Notes under the pieces: generated by a model | The model's database searches: none | What the model was told of the DNA's origin: nothing | Seen by the model: only the letters and a program-made list of their open reading frames with translations | Source: CALODL01 sp942492115 | Lineage (GTDB): Bacteria; Planctomycetota; Phycisphaerae; UBA1845; CAIVHJ01 | Assembly: GCA_942492115.1 (NCBI GenBank) | Contig: CALODL010000027.1 | Location: 310,001-374,000, forward strand | Direction of reading: 5' to 3' | DNA: 64,000 bases | Made by a program: the position numbers and the translations under genes | Shown: in pieces, positions 8,708 to 17,161 of the stretch | Layout: each line of letters opens with the position of its first letter | Position numbering within the stretch: position 1 is the stretch's first letter

Positions 8708-10204
8708 TTACAGGCTCATCTGCAACCGCATGCCATAGACTACGGCCACATCTTCATCGCCACCACCGGGATCAATGATGACCTGCAGGTCTGGCGACAG
8801 GTGCATCCATGGAGTAATTTCTATGTTGTAGTATAGTTCCACACCCTGTTCGTCACCAATTCCGAGCACGTCCAGATTGTCGCTGAAATTGATATAGTAG
8901 TACCCCAGGCCCCAGGTATCGTTGTCGCGTTTCGGGATGGTACCCTTGCCGCTCAAGCCGATGCTGTAGAATTCCTCGACCGGATTGGCATCGCCGGTGG
9001 ACGCGCCAAAGCGTCCAAACACACCAATTCCCTGCGTTGGATCCTCTTCTTCCGTGTAGATGTATTGATCGAAATTGTAGTAGAAGGCCCAGTCGTCCGG
9101 TCGCGTCTCCTCCCCGAACAGTCCCGCCTGCTGTAACACAAACTCGGCAGCGTCCAGTTCGCGTATGCCGATCCTGTGGTCAGAGGCAAGTGAGCGAAAG
9201 TTCTTCGAGCTCCACAAGAAACCGAAGCGCTGATGACCGGTCATGTTGAAGGGCTTGACAGTGAGGCCGACTCCAGCGATTACCGTCGTTCCTTCAGGAG
9301 AGTGAAACGCAGTATCGAATCCCGTTCGCGTTGCCGAGTCGTTGGTGTTGGTGACTCCACCCAAAAGCTGAATCCACTCTGCGGGATTCCAGACAACCGC
9401 AGCAAACAGCATCGTATACGGCCCAAGACCGGCGATCACAGGGTTGGCCCGCAGTCCAACATTCAAAAACTGCGTTCTCTCGTTGCTAGCAAAGGCATTG
9501 GCGTCGGCAAGGCGCGTTCCGTCTATTTTGCCCAACCCTACATACAGCCCCTCGCTGATCCCCTGCAGGAATACGACTTCGGACAGCGCCGTAGAATCAC
9601 TGCCCTCTGCGTCGGGCAACAGCGCATCGTAGTTGGGTGCCATCACCGACCCGGTCTTCGGGTTGATACCGCGGCCCCAGCGCGTTTCAGCCTTAACTAA
9701 GATAATGCCGTTGTCCCATAATCCCATTTTCCCGGTATCAATGCGGAAGGAGTAATCTACTGATCCGGAGTACCTCAGTGCATGATTGGTGTCCTTGCCA
9801 CCGTGAGCGTTGCCCTGAAACACCTGAGTAATATCGAGGCCAAAGTGAATACCTTTGTCGAACAATTCCTGTCGGGCCCCGTTCCAATCGCCCAGCATCC
9901 AGTCTTGCGCAGCAAAATCACCGCCCCGTTCGATGGCCGGTATCCACCCTTCATAAATTGAATGGTGATGCGGCTTCAAGGTGAAGCTGTTCGTAGAGGG
10001 CGTCTTCTCAGACGGCGACTCTTTGTCCAGGTTCACCGTCTCCGACGGACCTTCAGCAGTGGCCGCAGGTTTGTCCTCCGGCGGAGCACTCTGTGCCAGG
10101 ACGACTGACGGCACGAGGAAGGCCACGGTGCATGCAAGAACATGGACGAGGAGACTGTGTATGACATGCCATATGGCGTGACCCATGGGTTTCTGGACTC
10201 GCAT
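8708..10204 (-). CDS. OprB-family carbohydrate-selective porin
   Basis: 498 residues from the ATG at 10204, which has GGAG 7 nt upstream. An ATG 36 nt earlier is less likely. A signal peptide (AIWHVIHSLLVHVLACTVAFL, ending VLAQ) is followed by a Pro/Ser/Thr-rich linker. The porin body opens with LGDWNGARQELFDKGIHFGL, typical of OprB, and contains the ETRWGRGIN, KIDGTRLADANAFASNE and GLGYYYINF strands. It ends with a beta-strand-like MRLQMSL containing no terminal Phe. OprB porins admit sugars and other small polar solutes. Here the porin closes a minus-strand series with efflux adaptors and lipoproteins, suggesting one envelope programme. Confidence 0.88.
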   Translation of the reverse strand: MRVQKPMGHAIWHVIHSLLVHVLACTVAFLVPSVVLAQSAPPEDKPAATAEGPSETVNLDKESPSEKTPSTNSFTLKPHHHSIYEGWIPAIERGGDFAAQDWMLGDWNGARQELFDKGIHFGLDITQVFQGNAHGGKDTNHALRYSGSVDYSFRIDTGKMGLWDNGIILVKAETRWGRGINPKTGSVMAPNYDALLPDAEGSDSTALSEVVFLQGISEGLYVGLGKIDGTRLADANAFASNERTQFLNVGLRANPVIAGLGPYTMLFAAVVWNPAEWIQLLGGVTNTNDSATRTGFDTAFHSPEGTTVIAGVGLTVKPFNMTGHQRFGFLWSSKNFRSLASDHRIGIRELDAAEFVLQQAGLFGEETRPDDWAFYYNFDQYIYTEEEDPTQGIGVFGRFGASTGDANPVEEFYSIGLSGKGTIPKRDNDTWGLGYYYINFSDNLDVLGIGDEQGVELYYNIEITPWMHLSPDLQVIIDPGGGDEDVAVVYGMRLQMSL

Positions 10205-10418
10205 TTCATTTCTCCGGATACAGCGTGTAATCCAATTCAAGCCTTCAAGTACAAATATGATCAGTGCACAGCTGGTGGCCGCAGGCCCAAGCCCACAGGG
10301 CTACTGCATCCACGTGCCATGAGTAGCTTAGGCGAGTTCTGTAACCAACAGCGCAGCGACATTGTCATCGCTGTACGAGACATAGATGCGGTTGACCTTG
10401 CGATCCAAGAGAACTGGA

Positions 10419-10634
10419 CTACGGGCCAAACGGGAACAGGCCTTGGCGCTGCTGGGGTGGCGCGACGAAATCGGGAGCCACTTGCGCGATCGCCGCTATG
10501 ACCAGGCTCTCGACCGTCGCTTCGGCCAAGTCGTTGAGAGCACTTTTTGTCGAATCGGTCACAAGGTCGCATCCCGTTGTCGTGCAGCCGATCAACAGGA
10601 GCGCGATGCATGTTATCCTGCATACTCTCGTCAT
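10419..10634 (-). CDS. Small putative lipoprotein (71 aa)
   Basis: The ATG at 10634 overlaps the stop of the upstream lipoprotein gene (ATGA), and an AGGAG sits 7 nt before it inside that gene's last codons. The product has a short signal peptide (RITCIALLLIGC, lipobox Cys17) and a mature part with one amphipathic helix (KSALNDLAEATVESLVIAAIAQV). It resembles no family I can name. Coupled translation and a good ribosome site support it being real. Confidence 0.6.
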   Translation of the reverse strand: MTRVCRITCIALLLIGCTTTGCDLVTDSTKSALNDLAEATVESLVIAAIAQVAPDFVAPPQQRQGLFPFGP

Positions 10635-11017
10635 CGTGTTTCTCCTTCCATCAGTTTGGCCTCGAGCTGTGCAACGCGTCGTTCCAGCTCGCTGATTCGT
10701 CTGTTCCTTCGGTCAACGGGGTGATCGTCGGAGCGCCACAGTGGAACCGTCAACTCGAACCACACGGCGTTGTCACGGTCGCCCGTGCCGTTGTCTTCGT
10801 CGCGGCGGCGATAAGTCACACCGGTGCTGATCCCGTTATCCCACTCGAGTTCAACACCCGATTGCGCATCCCACCGCACGCTATGCTTGCGACTGGCGCC
10901 GCCACCTTTGGTGCGGAACTCTGGTCCGACGCGACTCTTGCTCCGAACTTCCTGCAGCGCGCAGCCACACAGAGACAACACCAGGAATCCCAGCGCACAG
11001 AGTTTCAAGCGATTCAT
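10631..11017 (-). CDS. Putative lipoprotein with C-terminal coiled coil (128 aa)
   Basis: The ATG at 11017 has AGGA 7 nt upstream and is preferred over the ATG at 11032. The signal peptide MNRLKLCALGFLVLSLCGC ends in a lipobox. The mature segment (about 75 residues) is rich in alternating polar and hydrophobic positions (GVELEWDNGISTGVTYRRR), as in a small outer-membrane beta-structure. The last 30 residues (RRNRRISELERRVAQLEAKL) form a short heptad coiled coil. The stop overlaps the next small lipoprotein start, so the two genes form one translational unit. Function unknown; position in the adaptor/porin series suggests an envelope role. Confidence 0.6.
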   Translation of the reverse strand: MNRLKLCALGFLVLSLCGCALQEVRSKSRVGPEFRTKGGGASRKHSVRWDAQSGVELEWDNGISTGVTYRRRDEDNGTGDRDNAVWFELTVPLWRSDDHPVDRRNRRISELERRVAQLEAKLMEGETR

Positions 11018-11197
11018 CAGAATTTCCTGCATTTCCAGCGGCGGTCATCAGGTGAGTCTCGGTGGAAACGCTGCTACGGCCACTTAGTTCTCATATCCGT
11101 GGTCTTCAAGAGCCACACTCCCATCAGCAGTCTTAGCGTGAACGACAATCAGCTGAAACAGATCCCAGTCTTCTCCTGGTGTCGCGGTGTCCAACCA

Positions 11198-12322
11198 TCA
11201 AACCGGCACGTAATTCATCCAGCTCTTGATCCGAACGGTGATCTTGCTGATTGCATGGAAGGCCCTTCCGACATCGGTGTAGATCGCCACGGTGCCGGCG
11301 GCACCGAGCGGCAGTTCCTTGGCAAGTTCTTCATCATCGAGAGTGATGCGAACCGCCAGGAAGCCCTTCGATCCCAGATTCGCCGCGGTGGGCAGCTGGG
11401 ATTCAGGATGGAGTTGCCCTTCGCCTGTCCATTCCAGAACGGCATCGACCTTTCCGCTGGCGATGTGGCCGGGCAAGCTCTTGAACGCGATCTCGACGGG
11501 ATTGCCCGCCTCGACGTTGTTCAGCAGATTCTGCGGGAAGACCGCGGCCACGATGGTACGCGTCATGTCCATGAAGGTGCCCTGCGCTGATGTGCCCACC
11601 GTGGTAGTCATGGTGCCTTCGACGGCTTGCCAGTTCATGATGTAGCCATCCGCAGGGGCCCTGACGATATTCTGTGAGAGGTTGAGTTTTGCAGTACTCA
11701 ACTGGGCCTGCGTTGCCTTGATCGACTCCCGGGCGCTCGCCAGGGCGTACAGCGCCTCTTTGTGTGTCGCGAGCGCCTGGTCGACGGCAGCCTGCGCGGA
11801 TTCATGGGCTTTGTGCTGCACCTCGACCCGCAATTCCGCGACGGCGGCGGGGTTCGTCTCCTGGACGCCTTCCGCCGTATCGAGCTGCGCCTTGGCGTAA
11901 GTCTGACCAGCTTTGGCCGCTTCAACCGACGCGGCCGCAACCTCCACGGCCGCCTCGAGCTCGAGGATTGTCTGTGTCTGGACTTCGACCTGGGCGCTGA
12001 GCTGGTCGACTGCGATCTGGTTGGGCGTCGAATCGACTTCGTATAGGGCGGTTCCCTTCTTCACGGGTTGACCCGCCTGGACGTGGATTTTCTTGATGAG
12101 TTCCTTGGAGTCCGCATTGCTGAGAAGTAGCGTCACCTTGCGGTGCAGCGTCATCTGTCCGGTCATGGGCGACGACATCTTCCAGCCGACGACGATGCCG
12201 CCGAGCATGCACACGCCCACGACGACCGACACTGCGATTGACACCGGGGTCGGCCTGATCTTGATGACCTTGAAAGCAACCAAGACACAGGCGACATAAG
12301 CAATGGTCAGGATGGTGATCAT
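11198..12322 (-). CDS. HlyD-family adaptor, YiaV-like (second of a pair)
   Basis: 374 residues starting MITILTIAYV, with GAGG upstream. There are two N-terminal membrane segments (residues 3-20 and 28-47) separated by KIRPTP, as in YiaV/YibH-type adaptors. A lipoyl half (IHVQAGQPVKKGTALYEVD), a coiled-coil hairpin (about 90-215) and a second lipoyl half (IVRAPADGYIMNW) follow, then a beta-barrel domain (GSKGFLAVRITLDDEELAKE). It is clearly paralogous to the gene just upstream, sharing the GAAGTVAIYTDVG and ISKITVR motifs near the C-terminus. It would bridge the inner membrane and the outer-membrane factor at 13852-15696; the transported substrate is unknown. Confidence 0.85.
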   Translation of the reverse strand: MITILTIAYVACVLVAFKVIKIRPTPVSIAVSVVVGVCMLGGIVVGWKMSSPMTGQMTLHRKVTLLLSNADSKELIKKIHVQAGQPVKKGTALYEVDSTPNQIAVDQLSAQVEVQTQTILELEAAVEVAAASVEAAKAGQTYAKAQLDTAEGVQETNPAAVAELRVEVQHKAHESAQAAVDQALATHKEALYALASARESIKATQAQLSTAKLNLSQNIVRAPADGYIMNWQAVEGTMTTTVGTSAQGTFMDMTRTIVAAVFPQNLLNNVEAGNPVEIAFKSLPGHIASGKVDAVLEWTGEGQLHPESQLPTAANLGSKGFLAVRITLDDEELAKELPLGAAGTVAIYTDVGRAFHAISKITVRIKSWMNYVPV

Positions 12323-12338
12323 CTGTCGTCCCTCGAAG

Positions 12339-13457
12339 TCACAGTGGTAAGTAATACAACCAACCCTTCATGCGCACGGTGATCTTACTGATGAGGTGGA
12401 ACGGCTTACCCACGTCGGTATAGATGGCCACGGTTCCTGCAGCACCCAGCGGCAGCTGTCGGGCCAGCTCCTCATCATCCAAGCGAACACGCACGGCGAG
12501 AAAGCCCTTCGAGCCGACGTCCTTTGCCACAGGAAGGCTCTTGTCGGGCAGGAACTGGCCCTCTCCTGTGTACTTGATGATTGCTTCCACCTTGCCGGCT
12601 GCGATTCGACCAGGCCTGCGCTTGAAGGCGATTTCCGCATCATCGCCCGACTTCACGTTTTTTAGAAGGTTCTGTGGAAGTATGGCAACGATGGCCGTGT
12701 TGGACATGTCCATCACGGTGCCGATCGATGTGAAACGCCACCTCGCCGCCGGCGTGCCTTCCGTAATCTGCCAGTTCATGGTCAGGCCATCCACCGGCGA
12801 TTCGTACGTGCACCGCGCGAGGTTGAACGTCGCGGTGCTCACAGCCGCCTGCGCGACGTCCACTGAGTGCCTGGCGCTTGCGAGGGAGAACTGCGCTTGT
12901 TTCAAGGACGCCTTGGCCACCTGCTCATTTGCCTGGGCTGCACGGAATCCCTGTTGCGTTTCCTCCACTTTCAATCTTGCGATCGCCCCGGCGAGCTCCT
13001 GCTTGACGGCCAGTGCGGTATCGAGGTTCGCCCTGGCCGCTCCCGTGTCCGCCTCGGACTTTCGCACCGCCGCCTCCGCGGCCTCGACCGCGGCTTCGAG
13101 CTGCGTGACGGTTGCTTTGGCAGCGGCCATCTGGGCCATCGATTGATCGACGGCATCTTGAAAGCGGTCTTGCCGTATCTCGAATAGCGGCTCGCCCTTT
13201 CTGATGAACTGATTCGACTCCACGTGGACTTGCGACACGAACTCGCGGACGTCGGGGATGACCTCGAGGACGCGTCGCCAGAGCATCATCTTCCCGGTCA
13301 TGGGTGCTGACATCATCCAGCCGATGACGACCCCGCCCAACATGACGACGCCGACGACGACCGACGCCGCGACGGACGCCGGGGTCGGCCTGATCTTGAT
13401 GACACGAAACACGACGAAGACGCAGATGACGTAGCAAAGGACCAGTATCGTGATCAC
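12339..13457 (-). CDS. HlyD-family adaptor, YiaV-like (first of a pair)
   Basis: 372 residues. The start is GTG at 13457 and overlaps the DUF3302 stop (GTGA), so translation is coupled. Architecture equals that of its downstream paralogue: two N-terminal hydrophobic segments split by KIRPTP, a lipoyl domain (VHVESNQFIRKGEPLFEI), an Ala-rich coiled-coil hairpin, a second lipoyl motif (YESPVDGLTMNW) and a C-terminal barrel with GSKGFLAVRVRLDDEELARQ. In E. coli the equivalent yiaV gene is also adjacent to yiaW (DUF3302), which supports the assignment. Two adaptors per cluster suggest either a heteromeric adaptor or duplicated specificity. Confidence 0.86.
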   Translation of the reverse strand: MITILVLCYVICVFVVFRVIKIRPTPASVAASVVVGVVMLGGVVIGWMMSAPMTGKMMLWRRVLEVIPDVREFVSQVHVESNQFIRKGEPLFEIRQDRFQDAVDQSMAQMAAAKATVTQLEAAVEAAEAAVRKSEADTGAARANLDTALAVKQELAGAIARLKVEETQQGFRAAQANEQVAKASLKQAQFSLASARHSVDVAQAAVSTATFNLARCTYESPVDGLTMNWQITEGTPAARWRFTSIGTVMDMSNTAIVAILPQNLLKNVKSGDDAEIAFKRRPGRIAAGKVEAIIKYTGEGQFLPDKSLPVAKDVGSKGFLAVRVRLDDEELARQLPLGAAGTVAIYTDVGKPFHLISKITVRMKGWLYYLPL

Positions 13458-13771
13458 GACGCGTCTCCTGGGCGGTGCGACTGCAGTTTCGCGAGGGCCG
13501 CTTCCAGGGCCGCAATGCGGTCCTGCATCCTGGCCAGGTCACCGCTCGGCGCCCCTGCGTTGCCCGGGCAGGGCAGAAACGCCCAGATGAATGCAACGGG
13601 CCAGAACACTCCAGTGGCCAGGCCGATCCAACTCGCTGCGTTGACGGCATCCGGATGGGGATGGCCGCGCTTGCGGGCGATTTTGCCGGGCAATGATCCG
13701 AGGAGCACGACGATCGCGGCCAGGGCAATGATCATGAAGAAGATGAAGAACAGGGCAATGCCGTCGAGCAT
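13454..13771 (-). CDS. DUF3302 inner-membrane protein (YiaW-like)
   Basis: 105 residues from the ATG at 13771, which has AGGA 8 nt upstream. The features of DUF3302 are visible: MLDGIALFFIFFMII as the first helix, the conserved loop GKIARKRGHPHPDAVNAASW, a second helix (IGLATGVFWPVAFIWAFL), then a short coiled-coil tail (MQDRIAALEAALAKLQ). YiaW of E. coli has the same KRxHPHxDAI loop and lies next to the HlyD-like YiaV, as here. Its role is undefined. It is assumed to be an inner-membrane accessory of the adaptor pair. Confidence 0.82.
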   Translation of the reverse strand: MLDGIALFFIFFMIIALAAIVVLLGSLPGKIARKRGHPHPDAVNAASWIGLATGVFWPVAFIWAFLPCPGNAGAPSGDLARMQDRIAALEAALAKLQSHRPGDAS

Positions 13772-13851
13772 TTTCGTATTCCTATAGCCAAGGTGTTCTG
13801 TTTCTCTGCCACTAAGTCTGGCGACCCACCTCACCAATCCACCACGCTAGC

Positions 13852-15696
13852 TCACTGATCCGTGGCTCGGCCACGGGCTTCCTCCACGAGTACGAGTTCC
13901 GGATCCTCGAGAGGTTCCAACGCCGGCGAATAAGCAGGAGGCAGCACGCGCTGAATACCCGGCGCCAACGGCGCCTCGTTCTCCGGCACCACCGCGTCCG
14001 CTTCGGTGTCCCACGGCGTCAGGACGTTTTGCCAGGTGGTCCGCGCCTCGATGACTTCCTGAGTATTTTCGGGCATGAACGGCCGTCCCTCGCGGATCTG
14101 CCAGCCCCCGCCGAGGGCCTTGTAGGTCGCGATCAGGTTCAGCGCGATGTCACCCCGGCTTCGGGCCAGCGCGTCCTGTTGACGGACGAGGTCCTGCTGC
14201 GAGTTGACTACCCGCTGGTAATCGGTCGCGCCGTGCTGGTACTGGGCAGTGGATATGTTCGTGGCCAGTTGCGCAGCGTCTACACTGTCGTTGAGGTAGC
14301 CCATTTCTTCCTGGGACTTCAAGAACTGATATACGGAGCTCTCGACTTCGCCGGCGGCCTGGATCACCGTGTTCTCGTAGTCCACCGCCAGGGCCTCGAA
14401 CAACGCATCCTGGACGCGCACGTTGTTGATGAGGCGCCCGTAGTTGAACACGTCCCAGGAGAAGCCGGGACTTGCCGAGAACTCGAAGCTCTTGCCCCCA
14501 AACAGATCCACGAAGGACTGGTTCGCGGCCAGGCCCACGGCTCCGCTGAGCGAGAAGTGCGGATACAGTCGGGAGGCCGCCACGCCGATCGACGCGCTCT
14601 GGGCCGCCACTTCGCGCTCGGCCCGGCGGACATCCGGCCGTCTGCGCAGCAGATCTGCAGGAATGCCCAGCGTGACCTCTATCGGTGCTGTAGGGATCGG
14701 CGCCTGCCCAAGAAGTTCATCCAATTCGTATGGTGGACTACCCATCAGAATGCACAGGCTGTTCTCCGCCGCACGCAGGCCGGCCTCGAACCCGGGGACC
14801 GTAGCTCGTGTCTGCGCAAGGAGGGTCTTGGCCTGGGCAACGTCCAGTTCGGTCACGGCGCCGTTCTGGAACTGGGCCTCGGCGATCTGCAGGCTTTGTT
14901 CCTGAATCTCGATGTTGGCTTCGGTCAGCCGGATGCGTTCTTCGAAGGTACGGATTTGCATGTACGTCGACGCCACCTCGGCGAGCAGGGTGACCAGGAC
15001 ACTGTCGTGGTTCTCGATGGAGGCCTGGAGATTGGCGTCCGCGGACTCGATGGCCCGACGGAACTGGCCCCAGACGTCCAGCTCCCAGGACATATCGAAG
15101 CCGAGCTGCCAGAAGTCGAAACGCCGGCTCGCGCGTGTTCGAGGAACGGCCACTATCGCTGCGGAAGCGCTGGGCAACAGCAAGGCTTCCGCCGCCAGGA
15201 GCCCTCGTGGGATTTTCGCAGAGCGGATCTTGAGGTCCGTGGGATCGTCGCCCAACTCGGCGCCGGGGCTGCCGTTGTAGCTGGTCTGGGTTCGCGAGTA
15301 AGAGCCGCTGGCCCGCTGCAGTTGCGGGTACATCTCGCCGACGGCAATAGCCTTCTGATATCTGGCAGCTGCGATGCGGATCCCGGTAGAACGCAGCGTG
15401 AGGTTCTGCTCGTAGGCCATCTGAATCAACTGGTTCAGGACCGGGTCGTTGAACACAGTCCACCAGTCCGCGTGGTCCGCCGGCTCGCCGATGATTCGCG
15501 GATCCTCGATATCCATCCACTCGTCAGCGACCTGGACCGCTCGCGGTTGATAGTCGGGACCGACCATGCAGCCGCCGATGCACAGGCAGGCGATGGACAT
15601 GGCCTGTGCGTGGCGGTTCGGGCGCGCAGGCTCAACTCCGCGGGCCCGCCGCCGCTTGGGAGTGAAGGATGTGGGCGCGCTCACCGTCTTGTGCAT
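13852..15696 (-). CDS. Outer-membrane factor lipoprotein, NodT/OprM family (second copy)
   Basis: 614 residues. The ATG at 15696 has GGAG 5 nt upstream and an Arg-rich n-region before a hydrophobic segment ending CIGGC (lipobox). It is paralogous to 3745-5376, sharing CMVGPDYQPR, VQVADEWMD, WELDVWGQFRR, GIPADLLRRRPDV, FNYGRLINNVRVQDALFEALAVDYENTV-type segments and a Pro-rich acidic tail. It differs by an insertion of about 47 residues (after SYNGSPG, before RRFDFWQLGFD) in the first repeat, containing a hydrophobic Ala/Leu stretch. It is the natural outer-membrane partner of the two downstream HlyD adaptors. Confidence 0.9.
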   Translation of the reverse strand: MHKTVSAPTSFTPKRRRARGVEPARPNRHAQAMSIACLCIGGCMVGPDYQPRAVQVADEWMDIEDPRIIGEPADHADWWTVFNDPVLNQLIQMAYEQNLTLRSTGIRIAAARYQKAIAVGEMYPQLQRASGSYSRTQTSYNGSPGAELGDDPTDLKIRSAKIPRGLLAAEALLLPSASAAIVAVPRTRASRRFDFWQLGFDMSWELDVWGQFRRAIESADANLQASIENHDSVLVTLLAEVASTYMQIRTFEERIRLTEANIEIQEQSLQIAEAQFQNGAVTELDVAQAKTLLAQTRATVPGFEAGLRAAENSLCILMGSPPYELDELLGQAPIPTAPIEVTLGIPADLLRRRPDVRRAEREVAAQSASIGVAASRLYPHFSLSGAVGLAANQSFVDLFGGKSFEFSASPGFSWDVFNYGRLINNVRVQDALFEALAVDYENTVIQAAGEVESSVYQFLKSQEEMGYLNDSVDAAQLATNISTAQYQHGATDYQRVVNSQQDLVRQQDALARSRGDIALNLIATYKALGGGWQIREGRPFMPENTQEVIEARTTWQNVLTPWDTEADAVVPENEAPLAPGIQRVLPPAYSPALEPLEDPELVLVEEARGRATDQ

Positions 15697-15812
15697 TGCA
15701 ACTCCGCATTGAGAGGCTTATGAGAAATGTTCCATGCGAACATGACAATCTCCAAGTTACGAAGACAGTCCTTGTATTCTGTTCTCCACCGGCACATTGC
15801 GCCTATGTACCC

Positions 15813-15887
15813 TTACCTTTCTGCCGCCAAATAGATGACCTTCCAGTCCTGCTTCATATCGACAACGGTCAGCTTCTTGCCCGTGTT
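15813..15887 (-). pseudogene. Relic: last ~24 residues of a HAD-family protein
   Basis: Between the intact HAD gene and the second outer-membrane factor, the minus strand reads NTGKKLTVVDMKQDW and then KVIYLAAER before a TAA, with a stop just upstream. It matches the HAD C-terminus (VVVDMKTDW..IYPA). There is no start or upstream domain, so it is a decayed gene end. Because the same kind of relic also precedes the other outer-membrane factor (3581-3670), it marks a shared duplicated junction. Confidence 0.65.
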
Positions 15888-15983
15888 TTAGCGAGCGGCG
15901 TCGTGGCGCCTTTGTTACAGGCATAACCGCCCTCGGCATCGGTACGTCAGGCGGCTCGGCGCGCTTCTATTCCGCCGACCTGA

Positions 15984-16997
15984 TCAACGACCGCCGGAAT
16001 TACCGGCCGGATAGATGCGGGCCCAATCCGTCTTCATGTCAACGACGACCCAGCCGCGCTGGGGCGCTTCGTTCAGAGCCTTGTCGAGCTTGCCAATGTC
16101 CGAGTTGCGATCGTACGCCCATTCGCGGTCGGCGTCCGTATGATGAACGATCAAACCAAGGCGTGGGCCGTCGCCGGCCGTAGTCCACTCCAGCATCTGG
16201 AAGTCGCCATCGGAATTGCCAAACGCCATGATCGGGCGGCGCCCGATATGCGCGTTGATGCCGATCGGTTTGCCAGTCTTGTCATCGATGAAATCCGGCT
16301 TCGGCAGACGGACCAGGACCGGTTTGCCAGCGCGCACGACGTACTCTGTCTTGATGCTGCTGCCAATGACCTGCTCCGGAGGGATGCCGTAGACGCGCTC
16401 CGTCCACGGGCGCATGAATTCGATCCCGCCACCGGAGACAATGAACGTCTTGAAGCCGTTCGCCCGCAAGTAGGCAAGCAGCTCGATCATCGGCTGATAG
16501 ACCATGTTGGTGTACAGCTTCCCGGTCTTCGGATGTCGGGCCGTGGCGATCCAGTCCGCGACGATCTCCTCGAACTCCTCCGTGGTCATGCCTGCGTGGG
16601 TGGCGGCTACGATCTCGAGTATCGACTTATCCCCGCCGGCGAAGGCCTTCTTCACATCACCTTTGAGCAGCGAGGCGAAAGGCTCCTTGTCCTTCCATTC
16701 AGGATGCTGCGGTGCCAGTTCCTTGACCCGGTCGAGTGCGAACAGCAGCTGGAAGTACATCGGCTGCTCGGACCACAGTGTGCCGTCGTTGTCGAACGTG
16801 GCAATGCGTCCTGCGGGCGGCACGAAGTCCGGCGAGTCATCGGCGGTCACGCGCTCGACGAAGGCGATGATGGCCTGCTTCGGGGCCGTGGCGTTCCACG
16901 AAGGGAGTGGATCGGCGGCGCGGGAAGAAACGGGGGTGAGCGTCGCGACAACGACAAGCGCGGCGATCACAGCTTCCGGGGCCCGGCTCTGTGGCAT
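15984..16997 (-). CDS. Secreted HAD-superfamily phosphatase-like protein
   Basis: 337 residues from the ATG at 16997, which has GGAG 9 nt upstream. The frame also stays open to an ATG at 17165 overlapping the previous stop, so a longer form is possible. A signal peptide (AVIAALVVVATLTPVSSRA) precedes the mature start ADPLPSW. HAD motif I is TFDNDGTLW, motif II is IVSGGG and the motif IV region is GNSDGDFQM, all consistent with a phosphoserine-phosphatase-like fold exported to the periplasm. It lies downstream of the sulfatase and the MFS/spermidine-synthase fusion. The substrate is unknown. Two relics of its C-terminus elsewhere in the block show that the gene was duplicated. Confidence 0.82.
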   Translation of the reverse strand: MPQSRAPEAVIAALVVVATLTPVSSRAADPLPSWNATAPKQAIIAFVERVTADDSPDFVPPAGRIATFDNDGTLWSEQPMYFQLLFALDRVKELAPQHPEWKDKEPFASLLKGDVKKAFAGGDKSILEIVAATHAGMTTEEFEEIVADWIATARHPKTGKLYTNMVYQPMIELLAYLRANGFKTFIVSGGGIEFMRPWTERVYGIPPEQVIGSSIKTEYVVRAGKPVLVRLPKPDFIDDKTGKPIGINAHIGRRPIMAFGNSDGDFQMLEWTTAGDGPRLGLIVHHTDADREWAYDRNSDIGKLDKALNEAPQRGWVVVDMKTDWARIYPAGNSGGR

Positions 16998-17161
16998 GGT
17001 GCTGGTCTCCATGTGTTCGATCGTGCAACGGCGGCTCGGCCGCCTGGGATCCGTACCGCCCGGCTGAGTCGCTGTCGGCAGTGGGAGGCCGATGCCTTCC
17101 TTCTCGAACGGGTTCAGGCGCAGATTGCGCTTCTTCGAATCGAATACTTGATTGCGAGTTT

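Noticed and set aside
14029..15723. A 564-codon plus-strand frame opposite the second outer-membrane factor
   Set aside because: Antisense shadow of a recognisable OprM/NodT protein; GC-rich codon bias explains the openness.
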